Assembly (NCBI GenBank): GCA_030770545.1
Contig: CM061096.1
Location: forward strand, 14,179,501 to 14,243,500
DNA from: Macropodus opercularis
Lineage: Eukaryota > Chordata > Actinopteri > Anabantiformes > Osphronemidae
DNA: 64,000 bases
Reading direction: 5' to 3'
This document shows positions 34,157 to 46,211 of the stretch, piece by piece (position 1 is the first letter of the stretch; each line of letters begins with the position of its first letter). Under the pieces are notes generated by a model that searched no databases, was not told the DNA's origin, and saw nothing but the letters and a program-made list of their open reading frames with translations. A program made the position numbers and the translations under genes.

Positions 34157-34568
34157 ACTCTCTGGCACAGTAATAAACAGCAGAGTCTTCAGGCTGAAGG
34201 TTCTGTCCGTTTAGAGTCACTGTGCTGCTGGAAGTGTCTAAATCGATACTGAATTTGCTCTTCAGTGAGTCTTTGTAGTGAGAGCCTCCAGTGTATTTCA
34301 TCCCAATCCACTCCAGTCCTTTCCCTGCAGGTTGTCTGATCCAAGCTGTCCAGTAGCCAAGTGAATAAGAGACCTGACAGGTGATGGTCAGACGTTGACC
34401 TGGCTGCACAGTCACAGAGTCTGGCTGAGTCAGCGTTTCACACTTCACATCTGTGGAGAAAACGTGTGTTAGTGTGAACAGTCAGTGTGTTGTGCTCATA
34501 CTGTCAGTGTCTCAGTGAGACTCACAGGATCCAGCAGCCAGCAGCAGCAGCAGAGCTACAGAGAACAT
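34157..34568 (-). CDS. ighv: IGHV segment V32, family B
   Basis: Leader exon 34568-34526 (MFSVALLLLLAAGS); V exon 34450-34157, AT acceptor joint. CDR1 YSLGYWTAW, two residues shorter than V18; CDR2 MKYTGGSHYKD; YYCARESQ. RSS: CACAGTG 34150-34156, 23-bp spacer, ACAAAAACC 34118-34126. Octamer variant ATGCAAAG 34663-34670. Confidence 0.93.
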
Positions 34569-35010
34569 GGTTGGTGTTGGAGGTGATCTGATGGAGCTTC
34601 TCTGCTTCTGCTGCAGCTCATGTGATGCCACGTCTTTATAGAGACTGAGAGGAGGAGGCTCACTTTGCATAGAGGAAGACGCTGACAGGTTAAAACGATG
34701 AAAGGACAAATTCATAAAAGTTGTATCTAATCCACATTTGTCATGTTTAATGAAGGATGTGTGATGTTACATTTACATTTCCTTTCATTGTTCTGTATGG
34801 CCATTATTTCACAATTGCTTATTGTTTCGCAATTAGTTTTGTGTACTTAAACCCTTTAAACATCACAGAATATGTTACCCTTGTGTTTATTACACACTCA
34901 TATATTAATATTGTTTACAAGCAGAAGCCTAATGCTCGTCGTCATCGAGCAGCTCAGCAATGAGCACATTATGATTTTGTACGTCTGCTCAACCGACTGG
35001 AGTCACTGTG

Positions 35011-35453
35011 TCTGTCGAGCACAGTAATAAACAGCAGAATCGTCTGTTTTCAGGCTGCTCATCTGCAGATACACCTGCTGTCTGCTGTCGTCTCTGGAGA
35101 TGGTGAACCGGCCTTGGACTGACTGAGCGTAATATGTGCTGGTGACATCGATAGTGGAGACCCACTCCAGGCCTTTACCAGCAGCCTGTCTGACCCAGAC
35201 CATCCAGTGGCCACTGATTGTCAGCCCACTGGCTGTACAGCTCAGTTTGTGGGATTCTCCAGGCCTTTTAACAACAGCCTCAGATTGTGTCAGAGTCTGA
35301 CCATCAACTCCTGGAAGACAAGTTTGCAAATAGTCAGTTGTTGTCATTGGGCTGCTACTAACAAACGGATGTGACTCAATGCACCGTTATTCTCTCACCT
35401 GCCCAGCAGAGAGTGAACAGCAGCAGACTGGTCCTACAGTCCATCATCATCAT
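35011..35453 (-). CDS. ighv: IGHV segment V33, family E, intact
   Basis: Leader exon 35453-35399; V exon 35310-35011. Predicted V region identical to V30 and V41 (CDR1 LTISGHWMVW, CDR2 TIDVTSTYYAQS). RSS: CACAGTG 35004-35010, 23-bp spacer, ACAAAATCA 34972-34980. Octamer variant ATGCAAAA 35507-35514. The flank 35515-36029 is more diverged than in sister units and has a short C-rich run near 35647; no gene seen. Confidence 0.93.
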
Positions 35454-36068
35454 CTGTGTCCACATCCTCGCTGCAGACGAATAAGAGGAGGCTGAAACCA
35501 CCAGAGTTTTGCATTAACCCTCCTCTGAGGATATTTATCAAACTGATCTTATCACTGATGGTCTTTCTGAAAAAACATCAGGTTTTGTGAGCAAATATCT
35601 CATATCTAGAATATTGTTTTGTCTTTTCTTTCTTCGTTTTTTTTAGACCCCCCGCCCCCACTATTTTTATAGTGTTTATGATATTATGTTGTCAAATTAA
35701 AAGAGAAATTTATTATAAACCCTAGTATTTTTTCTGACACAATCAACCTAATGCATTTTTCAGCGTGTTAAAGGTAAACCAACCTTTATTCATTAGCTTA
35801 TTTTCACAAGGTCTTTATTTATGGACATTTTAAACGTAGAATAAATAACTATTTACGTGAAAATGTGTTAAAATTGGGTTTTAATCATTATTAGCAATAG
35901 TTAAAACATCAGGCGTTATTGTGTGATAATATGCCAGGAACAGTCTCAACCTTCATCAGCTGGTGGCTTCATCGTTTTTCTTTATCTTCTACTTCCCCCT
36001 GTTGGCGACTTTGAAAATACATTGTTGTGGGTTTTTGTTAAGCGTCTGTGTTGACTTTAACCACTGTG

Positions 36069-36545
36069 CATATTTGGCACAGTAATACACAGCAGAGTCC
36101 TCTGGCCTCAGGTTGGACAGTTTCAGGTACGTCATGCTGTTGCTGTTGTCTCTGGTGATTTCTATCCGTCCTTGCAGGCTGCTGGCATAGTTGATGCTGT
36201 TATCAGCCCAGCGAACCCCCATCCATTCCAGGGGTTTTCCTGCAGGTTGTCTGATCCAGTTCATGCCACAGCAGCTAAATGTGAATCCAGATCCCCTGCA
36301 GGACAGACTGAGGGTCTCTCCAGGCGTCTTCACTACTGGAGTGGAAGGAATGGACTCCATGCTCTGACCTGAACAACCTGACGATATAAGATTAAAGTTA
36401 CACAGTCATGTGCGACGTTCTCAGACATCACTCACTGATCATCACTTCACGATCTGTCGGATGTAACGTAAAACGTAAAAACCCAGAAGCAGCAGAACTC
36501 ACAGGACAGACAGAGAGCAGCCAGCAGAACAGTCAGAGTCTTCAT
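36069..36545 (-). CDS. ighv: IGHV segment V34, family C, CC in CDR1
   Basis: Leader exon 36545-36503 (MKTLTVLLAALCLS); V exon 36368-36069. CDR1 FTFSCCGMNW with adjacent cysteines; CDR2 VRWADNSINYASS; ends YYCAKYA. RSS: CACAGTG 36062-36068, 23-bp spacer, ACAAAAACC 36030-36038. Perfect octamer 36613-36620. AT-rich flank to 37144. Confidence 0.93.
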
Positions 36546-37183
36546 TGCGCTGATGCTGCAGATGTGAGCTCTGATGCTCCACGCGGGACACAAGTAGCCG
36601 TACAGGAGGAAGATTTGCATCAGGGAGGGAGTGGCTCCAACACACGGTTGTACCTTAATGTGTTTGTTTCATCCTTTTAGCGTAGTTGCTTGTTCATCTG
36701 CTCAATTTTCCCTATATGTCATAAAACTATAGAAAACAATAGAATAATTATTGATGTGAGAGGACAGTTCTTGCTGTGCCAGTAAAACACAGGATTGTAC
36801 ACAAACAGATAATTAGACGTTTATTTCTTATATCATCTTAATAAGAACAACTTTTACACAAATAGTGTATTTGCTGACTGTTTTTTTTTATTATTATTAT
36901 AGCTTATGTAATACATCAATAAACTAAAGCCTTAATGTTCTTGGCTTGACTTTTATTTACCTGCACATGCTACACATCCACACTAAAGCTCTTTCTTTGC
37001 TGTTTAAGTTGAATAAATGGATATTATTCATTTTAAAGTCATTATGAAATTGAACACTTCATTCACTGTTGCTCTTCTCAACTCATTCCTGGTGTGAGGG
37101 CTCCTCCTCTGGTGGATCCATGCTACTAATGTTTGGCTCTGAGGGGTTTTTGTTCAGCTCCACTCATGGTTTGTGTCACTGTG

Positions 37184-37595
37184 AGTGTCTGGCACAGTAA
37201 TAAACAGCAGAGTCTTCAGGCTGAAGGTTCTGTCCGTTTAGAGTCACTGTTTTGCTGGAAGTGTCTAAATCGATACTGAATTTGTTCTTCAGTGAGTCTT
37301 TGTAGTATGTGGAGCCAGTGGACTTCACCCCAATCCACTCCAGTCCTTTCCCTGCAGGTTGTCTGATCCAAGCTGTCCAGTAGCCAAGTGAGTAAGAGAC
37401 CTGACAGGTGATGGTCAGACGTTGACCTGGCTGCACAGTCACAGAGTCTGGCTGAGTCAGCGTTTCACACTTCACACCTGTGGAGAAAACGTGTGTTAGT
37501 GTGAACAGTCAGTGTGTTGTGCTCATACTGTCAGTGTCTCAGTGAGACTCACAGGATCCAGCAGCCAGCAGCAGCAGCAGAGCTACAGAGAACAT
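37184..37595 (-). CDS. ighv: IGHV segment V35, family B
   Basis: Leader exon 37595-37553; V exon 37477-37184. CDR1 YSLGYWTAW; CDR2 VKSTGSTYYKD; YYCARHSQ. RSS: CACAGTG 37177-37183, 23-bp spacer, ACAAAAACC 37145-37153. Octamer variant ATGCAAAG 37690-37697. V43 is nearly the same protein and differs at the CDR3 end (RESQ). Confidence 0.93.
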
Positions 37596-38050
37596 GGTAG
37601 GTGTTGGAGGTGATCTGATGGAGCTTCTCTGCTTCTGCTGCAGCTCATGTGATGCCACGTCTTTATAGAGACTGAGAGGAGGAGGCTCACTTTGCATAGA
37701 GGAAGACGCTGACAGGTTAAAACGATGAAAGGACAAATTCATAAAAGTTGTATCTAATCCACATTTGTCATATTTAATGAAGGATGTGATGTTACATTTA
37801 CATTTCCTTTCATTGTTCTGTATGGCCATTATTTCACAATAGTTTTTTGTTTTGTGATTAGATTTGTGGCTACATTTCATCAGCACCTAAACCCTTTAAA
37901 CATCACAGAATATGTTACCCTTGTGTTTATTACACACTCATATATCAATATTGTTTACAAGCAGAAGCCTAATGCTCGTCGTCATCGAGCAGCTCAGCAA
38001 TGGGCACATTATGATTTTGTTTGTCTGCTCAACCGACTGGAGTCACTGTG

Positions 38051-38298
38051 TCTGTCGAGCACAGTAATAAACAGCAGAATCGTCTGTTTTCAGGCTGCTC
38101 ATCTGCAGATACACCTGCTGTCTGCTGTCGTCTCTGGAGATGGTGAACCGGCCTTGGACTGACTGAGCGTAATATGTGCTGGTGACATCGATAGTGGGAC
38201 CCACTCCAGGCCTTTACCAGCAGCCTGTCTGACCCAGACCATCCAGTGGCCACTGATTGTCAGCCCACTGGCTGTACAGCTCAGTTTGTGGGATTCTG
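38051..38298 (-). pseudogene. ighv: IGHV segment V36, family E, frameshifted and truncated
   Basis: Same one-base deletion as V19 (near 38197) and the same breakpoint as V24: family E sequence stops in FR1 (about 38298) and continues as family C promoter DNA. No leader exon. RSS: CACAGTG 38044-38050, 23-bp spacer, ACAAAATCA 38012-38020. Perfect octamer of the captured promoter at 38357-38364. Nothing callable to 38754. Confidence 0.92.
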
Positions 38299-38793
38299 CT
38301 CATAGAATATAAGACCAGGCAGCAGGACAGACGAGCACTGAGTTCACACAGTGACGATTTGCATCAGGACCTCGTGTGGAGGAAGTGACTCCTCCACTAA
38401 CAGTCCTTCATAACCTAATTAGAATAGCTGCATATTCATACAGTGTCACATCCATAGAACAACTGTTTCTAACAAACCTAAATATTCTGTGTTTACCAAG
38501 TCATTTTACCATGAATATGTTAACTAATGTTTAATGACGTTGTTCACTTTCTACAGGCAGAAACCTGACGCTTCTGTCAGAACAAAATAAGCAAATCAGG
38601 AAGATAATAAATGAGCAAACCAAGTGATGATGATGAAGCTGTTGAGTGTTTTTTATTATTTTTTATGTTAGAGATCATCGTCTGGTCTAAGGCACTGACA
38701 GCTTGACTGATGCATCACTGCCTCCTACTGGTTTTAATGAAAACAACCTCTCGAGGTTTTTGTTAAGCCTCTGTGTTGACTTTAACCACTGTG

Positions 38794-39264
38794 AGTGTTT
38801 GGCACAGTAATACACAGCAGAGTCCTCTGGCCTCAGGTTGGACAGTTTCAGGTACGTCATGCTGTTGCTGTTGTCTCTGGTGATTTCTATCCGTCCTCGC
38901 AGGCTGCTGGAATAGTCTGTTCCACTTGCATCGCTATAAACACGTCCCATCCATTCCAGGGGTTTTCCTGCAGGTTGTCTGATCCAGTGCATATGATAGT
39001 TGCCAAATGTGAACCCAGATCCCCTGCAGGACAGACTGAGGGTCTCTCCAGGCGTCTTCACTACTGGAGTGGAAGGAATGGACTCCATGCTCTGACCTGA
39101 ACAACCTGACGACATTAGGGAAGAGAAACGAAGCAAGTGAGACCAGCATCTGTGAGGTTGGGTGGTACTGTGTCACTAAGTGACCATCAGTGGATGCTGT
39201 CTGATAAAATGAACTCACAGGACAGAGACCAAGCCGCCAGCAGTAGAGTCAGTGTGTTCATCAT
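38794..39264 (-). CDS. ighv: IGHV segment V37, family C
   Basis: Leader exon 39264-39219 (MMNTLTLLLAAWSLS); V exon 39096-38794. CDR1 FTFGNYHMHW; CDR2 RVYSDASGTDYSS; YYCAKHSQ. RSS: CACAGTG 38787-38793, 23-bp spacer, ACAAAAACC 38755-38763. Perfect octamer 39348-39355. FR1, leader, intron and upstream flank match V06, while CDR2 and the 3' side match V25, so the segment is a mosaic. The flank to 40002 copies 6.45-7.10 kb; no gene. Confidence 0.93.
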
Positions 39265-40041
39265 CCTGGAGCTGCAGATGTGAGCTCTGACGCTCTGCCC
39301 TCAGTTTAAGAGCCATCAGCAGGACAGATGAGCACTGCAGGCTGAACATTTGCATCAGGACGTCGTGGAGGAGGGGGTGGCTGCTGTCCCAAGTGTTCCA
39401 GTTATACTGGAAGTTCTCATTAGTGGAAGTTTTAAACAGGAAATGTGCTCTGTGTCATACAAGCACCATTTAAACTACACGATTTCAGTGGTTGATGACT
39501 GGTTAACATTTATCAAGTGTTTTTATCTGGAATGTTAATATTGTTATGATGATCACGATATTGATTAAAAAAATGTATGTGACAAACATTCTGCATCTGA
39601 AATAGCAGGAACTGTTGATGTTTGGATTTTTATTTACTGTATGAAGCACATTCACAATCAAAATACTTTCATTGTTAGAATAGGATTTTAAAAGAAGAAC
39701 CTGAAACTTTTTGACTTCACACTTTTTATAAAATGTGTCTTTAAATGAGGATAACTCCAGCTACAAAAAGAGAGTTTTTGTCGTGAGGTGTGTTTCATTG
39801 AACTGAACTATCGAAATTAAGAGTTTTGTAATTGCAGCTGTTATTTTATTGTAGGAGCCTTCGGCTGTGATCAAATCCAGTGGAAGCTTAAAAACAAAAA
39901 GTAAAGACAATCAAGGTTTTATTTTTACATTTTAGAAGAATCACCAACAAACAAGACACCACTATGTAAAACAGAAGTGATGTGCACCTGATGAGTGTTG
40001 TAGGATTTTGTCCATCTCTTCCACCAACTTCAGTCACTGTG

Positions 40042-40480
40042 TCTCTGGCACAATAATAAACAGCCGAATCTTCAGTCTTCAGACTGTTCATCTGCAGAAA
40101 CAGCTGCTCTCTGCTGTTGTCTCTAGAGACGGTGAACCGGCCTTTGACTGACTCAGAGTAGTAGATGCTGCCACCACCGCTGCTGATATAAGTGATCCAC
40201 TCCAGGCCTTTACCAGGAGCCTGTCGGACCCAAACCATCCCGTAGCTACTAAATGTCAATCCAGAGGTTGTACAGGTCAGTTTGTGGGATTCTCCAGGTC
40301 TTTTAACTGCTGGTTCAGATTCTGTCAGAGTCTGACCATCAACACCTGTTAAAACAAACAAGGAAGTGAATCAGTCACTTTTTACGTCTAATTGTTAGTG
40401 AGACTCCACATAAAGGCTGCTGAACAAACTTCACCTGCACAGAGGGAAACTAAAAGCAGCAGCCCTGTCCTGTAGTCCAT
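40042..40480 (-). CDS. ighv: IGHV segment V38, family A
   Basis: Leader exon 40480-40435 (MDYRTGLLLLVSLCAG); V exon 40345-40042. CDR1 LTFSSYGMVW; CDR2 YISSGGGSIYY; FR2 WVRQAPGKGLEWIT; YYCARD. RSS: CACAGTG 40035-40041, 23-bp spacer, ACAAAATCC 40003-40011. Octamer variant ATGCAAAA 40545-40552. Copy of V07 with changed CDRs; its CDR2 resembles family D (YISSGGS). Flank to 41036 equals 7.66-8.14 kb. Confidence 0.93.
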
Positions 40481-41074
40481 GATTCTACACGTCCACTGTT
40501 GTTCACCTTCCTCTCTGCTAGAAGATAAATTAAAGCCATCAGAGTTTTGCATTGACTCCGCCTCAGAGGGAGGATGCAGCTACATGACATTTGAATTGAA
40601 TGGACATCTGTATGTAATGAACATCTGGATGATGAGGAGCTCGAGGAACTGACTGGTCCTGAACAGATGATACCTGAGTAAAGAAAAGACTCACTGATCA
40701 CCAATCCACCAGCCAAATATTTAGACCCCTGACTAATACTAATACTAATATCAATGATGATAACAGTAATACACAGTATAACATCTGATGTTGGGAAATA
40801 AATAACAAGACACTTTATTATCCACCAAATTATTCAAAATTCACTTGAAAGTGTTCACGTTTGTGAAATCAGGACATTATAACTGATTGGACATGTTGGT
40901 TCTGAAGGATACTGACAGGTTCCCAGAGATCAATGGGCTGAGGTGTCACATGTCGTCATGACTCACTTTGAAATCATGACTGTAAGTTTGTGATTCATGG
41001 CATTTATTTGAGTTCAGGCTAAACAGTGACTTGGGGAGTTTTTGTGCAGCGTTTGTGCCTCTTGTGTCGCTGTG

Positions 41075-41511
41075 ACTCTGAGCACAGTAATAAACGGCAG
41101 AGTCTTCAGCTGTCAGACTGCTCATCTGCAGATACACCTGGTTCTTATTGTTGTCTCTGGAGATGGTGAAACGGCCTTTAACTGACTCAGAGTAGTAGAT
41201 TTCGTTACTATCATATCTGATAGTACTGATCCATTCCAGGCCTTTTCCAGCAGCCTGTCTGATCCAAGCAGCACTAATATCACCACTAAACCCTGAATAT
41301 GTGCAGGTCAGTCTGTGAGAGTCTCCAGGTGTTTTAACAACTGGTTCAGACTCAGTCAGTGTTTGACCTTCAGTACCTGTGGATAACAAACATTATCAGC
41401 TTCTGTAAAGTTGCTGTTTCTCTTGTAATGTTAGAAAAGCTCTGCATTGTCCTTACCAGCAAAGTTAACCAACAAGATGAGACCAACAGCTAAATATTCA
41501 GGTCGCATCAT
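41075..41511 (-). CDS. ighv: IGHV segment V39, family D chimera
   Basis: Leader exon 41511-41457 (MMRPEYLAVGLILLVNFAG) and the V exon 5' part match V21; the 3' part matches V08. V exon 41376-41075; FR1 VVKTPGD, CDR1 FSGDISAAW as in V21, CDR2 TIRYDSNEIYY, FR3 DNNKNQVYLQMSSLTAED and YYCAQS as in V08. RSS is of the V08 type: CACAGCG 41068-41074, 22-bp spacer, ACAAAAACT 41037-41045. Perfect octamer 41616-41623. Flank to 42247 copies that of V17 and V21. Confidence 0.92.
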
Positions 41512-42286
41512 TGTAACAGTGATCATCGTTTCTCCTGTGTCGACATATGTCTCCCAGTTATTTTAGCTCCATCCTGCACTTGGCACCAAATATGTAGACA
41601 TGAGAACAATAAGATATTTGCATTGACTCCTCCCTTAGTAAAGAGATCACAGCCCTATAAATGTTAATTATGTGATTCTGTTGTATATTCGTTACTATTC
41701 GTATTAAATTCCTTGATTGGAACATTTCCATGTGTTTTAGATTAGTCTTCACTTTGTCTCAGTCCTTTGATTTTGGACTCAATGACTATTATCATTAAAT
41801 ATAACATTTACTAGAATAAAAGCACATTTTAGTGAAACCGTGAATTATCATCAGCCATAACCAGCATCACTCTGTGATTTTTACCATGAGATAAAACAGC
41901 TTGGAACCATTTTCATTTCTCTATTTCCCATAAAGATTTTGGTGAAAACCAACTTTGAGCACAGAATCACACAACCTCTGCCTTAATGCTGTCAGATGGC
42001 GAAAAACACAAATAGTGCGTTTTATTATTAATGTTCTTGGCTTTTATTTCCCTACACATTCACACTAAAGCTCTTTGTTTCCTGGATAAGTGATGTGTTC
42101 AAATCTTTAACCTGAATAAATGTATATTATTCATTTTAAAGCAGTTATGACATTGAACACTTTATTCACTGTTGCTCTTCTCAACTCATTCCTGGTGTGA
42201 GGGCTCCTCCTCTGGTGGATCCATGCTACTAATGTTTGGCTCTGAGGGGTTTTTGTTCATCTCTACTGATGGTTTGTGTCACTGTG

Positions 42287-42704
42287 ACTCTCTGGCGCAA
42301 TAATAAACAGCCGAGTCTTCAGGCTGAAGGTTCTGTCCGGTTAGAGTCATTGTGTTGCTGGAGGAGTCTAAGCTGACACTGAACTTGTTCTTCAGTGAAT
42401 CTTTGATGTATGTGCTATATCCAACTCCTCCTCTCCAGATCCACTCCAGTCCTTTCCCTGCAGGTTGTCTGATCCAAGCTGAAGGCCAGCTGCCAAGTGA
42501 ATAAGAAGTCTGACAGGTGATGGTCAGACGTTGACCTGGCTGCACAGTCACAGAGTCTGGCTGAGTCAGCGTTTCACACTTCACACCTGTGGAGAAAACG
42601 TGTGTTAGTGTGAACAGTCAGTGTGTTGTGCTCATACTGTCAGTGTCTCAGTGAGACTCACAGGATCCAGCAGCCAGCAGCAGCAGCAGAGCTACAGAGA
42701 ACAT
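42287..42704 (-). CDS. ighv: IGHV segment V40, family B
   Basis: Leader exon 42704-42662; V exon 42586-42287. CDR1 YSLGSWPSAW as in V18 and V29, but CDR2 RGGVGYSTYIKD as in V22, without the CxxC loop. FR3 has LTGQNLQPED (others LNGQN). YYCARESQ. RSS: CACAGTG 42280-42286, 23-bp spacer, ACAAAAACC 42248-42256. Octamer variant ATGCAAAG 42799-42806. Confidence 0.93.
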
Positions 42705-43146
42705 GGTTGGTGTTGGAGGTGATCTGATGGAGCTTCTCTGCTTCTGCTGCAGCTCATGTGATGCCACGTCTTTATACAGACTGAGAGGAGGAGGCTCACT
42801 TTGCATAGAGGAAGATGCTGACAGGTTAAAACGATGAAAGGACAAATTCATAAAAGTTGTATCTAATCCACATTTGTCATGTTTAATGAAGGATGTGTGA
42901 TGTTACATTTACATTTCCTTTCATTGTTCTGTATGGCCATTATTTCACAATTGCTTATTGTTTCGCAATTAGTTTTGTGTACTTAAACCCTTTAAACATC
43001 ACAGAATATGTTACCCTTGTGTTTATTACACACTCATATATTAATATTGTTTACAAGCAGAAGCCTAATGCTCGTCGTCATCGAGCAGCTCAGCAATGAG
43101 CACATTATGATTTTGTACGTCTGCTCAACCGACTGGAGTCACTGTG

Positions 43147-43589
43147 TCTGTCGAGCACAGTAATAAACAGCAGAATCGTCTGTTTTCAGGCTGCTCATCT
43201 GCAGATACACCTGCTGTCTGCTGTCGTCTCTGGAGATGGTGAACCGGCCTTGGACTGACTGAGCGTAATATGTGCTGGTGACATCGATAGTGGAGACCCA
43301 CTCCAGGCCTTTACCAGCAGCCTGTCTGACCCAGACCATCCAGTGGCCACTGATTGTCAGCCCACTGGCTGTACAGCTCAGTTTGTGGGATTCTCCAGGC
43401 CTTTTAACAACAGCCTCAGATTGTGTCAGAGTCTGACCATCAACTCCTGGAAGACAAGTTTGCAAATAGTTAGTTGTTGTCATTGGGCTGCTACTAACAA
43501 ACGGATGTGACTCAATGCACCGTTATTCTCTCACCTGCCCAGCAGAGAGTGAACAGCAGCAGACTGGTCCTACAGTCCATCATCATCAT
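43147..43589 (-). CDS. ighv: IGHV segment V41, family E, intact
   Basis: Leader exon 43589-43535; V exon 43446-43147. Predicted V region identical to V30 and V33. RSS: CACAGTG 43140-43146, 23-bp spacer, ACAAAATCA 43108-43116. Octamer variant ATGCAAAA 43643-43650. The flank 43651-44160 is AT-rich, a slightly diverged copy of the other E-to-C intervals; no gene. Confidence 0.93.
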
Positions 43590-44199
43590 CTGTGTCCACA
43601 TCCTCACTGCAGACGAATAAGAGGAGGCTGAAACCACCAGAGTTTTGCATTAACCCTCCTCTGAGGATATTTATCAAACTGATCTTATCACGGATCGTCA
43701 GGTTTTGTGAGCAAATATCTTATATGTAGAATATTGTTTTGTGTTTTCTTTCTTCGATTTTATTTTTATATTTGTGGTGTTTACACACACACCCCAACAC
43801 AAATGTTCTGATGTCAGTTTAAAAATGATATTGTCTAATTAAAAAAGAAATTTATTATAAACCAAAGTATTTTTTCTGACACAATCAAACTAATGCATTT
43901 TTTGTGTGATTAAAGGTAAACCAACCTTTACGCATGTGCTTATTTTCACAATGTCTTTACTTATGGGCATATTCAACATAGAATAAATAACTATTTACAT
44001 AAAAAATGTAAATTATTATTATTAGCAATAGTTAAAACATCAGGCGTTATTGTGTGATAATATGCCAGGAACAGTCTCAACCTTCATCAGCTGTTGGCTT
44101 CATCGTTTTTCTTTATCTTCTACTTCCCCCTGTTGGCGACTTTGAAAATACATTGTTGTGGGTTTTTGTTAAGCCTCTGTGTTGACTTTAACCACTGTG

Positions 44200-44679
44200 C
44201 ATATTTGGCACAGTAATACACAGCAGAGTCCTCTGGCCTCAGGTTGGACAGTTTCAGGTACGTCATGCTGTTGCTGTTGTCTCTGGTGATTTCTATCCGT
44301 CCTTGTACGGTGCTGGCATAAACAGTTTTACTTGCATCATACCAAATAGCCCCCATCCATTCCAGGGGTTTTCCTGCAGGTTGTCTGATCCAGTTCATGC
44401 CACAGCAGCTAAATGTGAATCCTGATCCCCTGCAGGACAGACTGAGGGTCTCTCCAGGCTTCTTCACTACTGGAGTGGAAGGAATGGACTCCATGCTCTG
44501 ACCTGAACAACCTGACGATATAAGATTAAAGTTACACAGTCATGTGCGACGTTCTCAGACATCACTCACTGATCATCACTTCACGATCTGTCGGATGTAA
44601 CGTAAAACGTAAAAACCCAGAAGCAGCAGAACTCACAGGACAGACAGAGAGCAGCCAGCAGAACAGTGAGAGTCTTCAT
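44200..44679 (-). CDS. ighv: IGHV segment V42, family C, CC in CDR1
   Basis: Leader exon 44679-44637 (MKTLTVLLAALCLS); V exon 44502-44200, VVKKPGE. CDR1 FTFSCCGMNW with adjacent cysteines as in V34; CDR2 AIWYDASKTVYAS as in V20; YYCAKYA. RSS: CACAGTG 44193-44199, 23-bp spacer, ACAAAAACC 44161-44169. Perfect octamer 44747-44754. AT-rich flank to 45303 with a TTA run near 45020. Confidence 0.93.
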
Positions 44680-45342
44680 TGCGCTGATGCTGCAGATGTG
44701 AGCTCTGATGCTCCACGCGGGACACAAGTAGCCGTACAGGAGGAAGATTTGCATCAGGGAGGGAGTGGCTCCAACACACGGTTGTACCTTAATGTGTTTG
44801 TTTCATCCTTTTAGCGTAGTTGCTTGTTCATCTGCTCAGTTTTCCCCATATGTCATAAAACTATAGAAAACAATAGAATAATTATTGATGTGAGAGGACA
44901 GTTCTTGCTGTGCCAGTAAAACACCTGCAGGATTGTACACAAACTGATAATTAGACGTTTATTTCTTATATCATCTTAATAAGACAAACTTTTACACAAA
45001 CAGCGTATTTGCTTACTGTTTTTATTATTATTATTATTATTATAGCTTATGTAATACATCAATAAACTAAAGCCTTAGCCTGCCTTGACTTTTATTTACC
45101 TGCACATGCTACACATTCACACTAAAGCTCTTTCTTTGCTGGATAAGTGATGTGTTCAAATGTTTAAGCTGAATGACTTGATATTATTCATTTTAAAGCA
45201 GTTATGACATTGAACACTTTATTCACTGTTGCTCTTCTCAACTCATTCCTGGTGTGAGGCTCCTCCTCTGGTGGATCCATGCTACTAATGTTTGGCTCTG
45301 AGGGGTTTTTGTTCATCTCTACTGATGGTTTGTGTCACTGTG

Positions 45343-45754
45343 ACTCTCTGGCACAGTAATAAACTGCAGAGTCTTCAGGCTGAAGGTTCTGTCCGTTTAG
45401 AGTCACTGTTTTGCTGGAAGTGTCTAAATCGATACTGAATTTGTTCTTCAGTGAGTCTTTGTAGTATGTGGAGCCAGTGGACTTCACCCCAATCCACTCC
45501 AGTCCTTTCCCTGCAGGTTGTCTGATCCAAGCTGTCCAGTAGCCAAGTGAGTAAGAGACCTGACAGGTGATGGTCAGACGTTGACCTGGCTGCACAGTCA
45601 CAGAGTCTGGCTGAGTCAGCGTTTCACACTTCACACCTGTGGAGAAAACGTGTGTTAGTGTGAACAGTCAGTGTGTTGTGCTCATACTGTCAGTGTCTCA
45701 GTGAGACTCACAGGATCCAGCAGCCAGCAGCAGCAGCAGAGCTACAGAGAACAT
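45343..45754 (-). CDS. ighv: IGHV segment V43, family B
   Basis: Leader exon 45754-45712; V exon 45636-45343. CDR1 YSLGYWTAW; CDR2 VKSTGSTYYKD; YYCARESQ. RSS: CACAGTG 45336-45342, 23-bp spacer, ACAAAAACC 45304-45312. Octamer variant ATGCAAAG 45849-45856. Near-copy of V35. Confidence 0.93.
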
Positions 45755-46211
45755 GGTTGGTGTTGGAGGTGATCTGATGGAGCTTCTCTGCTTCTGCTGC
45801 AGCTCATGTGATGCCACGTCTTTATAGAGACTCAGAGGAGGAGGCTCACTTTGCATAGAGGAAGACGCTGACAGGTTAAAACGATGAAAGGACAAATTCA
45901 TAAAAGTTGTATCTAATCCACATTTGTCATGTTTAATGAAGGATGTGTGATGTTACATTTACATTTCCTTTCATTGTTCTGTATGGCCATTATTCCACAA
46001 TAGTTTTTTGTTTTGTGATTAGATTTGTGGCTACATTTCATCAGCACCTAAACCCTGTAAACATCACAGAATATGTTACCCTTGTGTTTATTACACACTC
46101 ATATATTAATATTGTTTACAAGCAGAAGCCTAATGCTCGTCGTCATCGAGCAGCTCAGCAATGAGCACATTATGATTTTGTACGTCTGCTCAACCGACTG
46201 GAGTCACTGTG

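Noticed and set aside
16588..44814. A 90-codon plus-strand frame (MCDVLRHHSLIITSR...) repeated seven times almost unchanged
   Set aside because: It lies antisense to the leader exon, intron and promoter of family C segments. It is kept because the blocks are recent copies; there is no start context or known family.
17506..45901. Minus-strand frames running from ASSSMQSEPPPLSLYKDV into MFSVALLLLLAAGS
   Set aside because: The part before MFSVAL is promoter and 5' untranslated DNA containing the octamer and TATA-like box; only the leader is coding.
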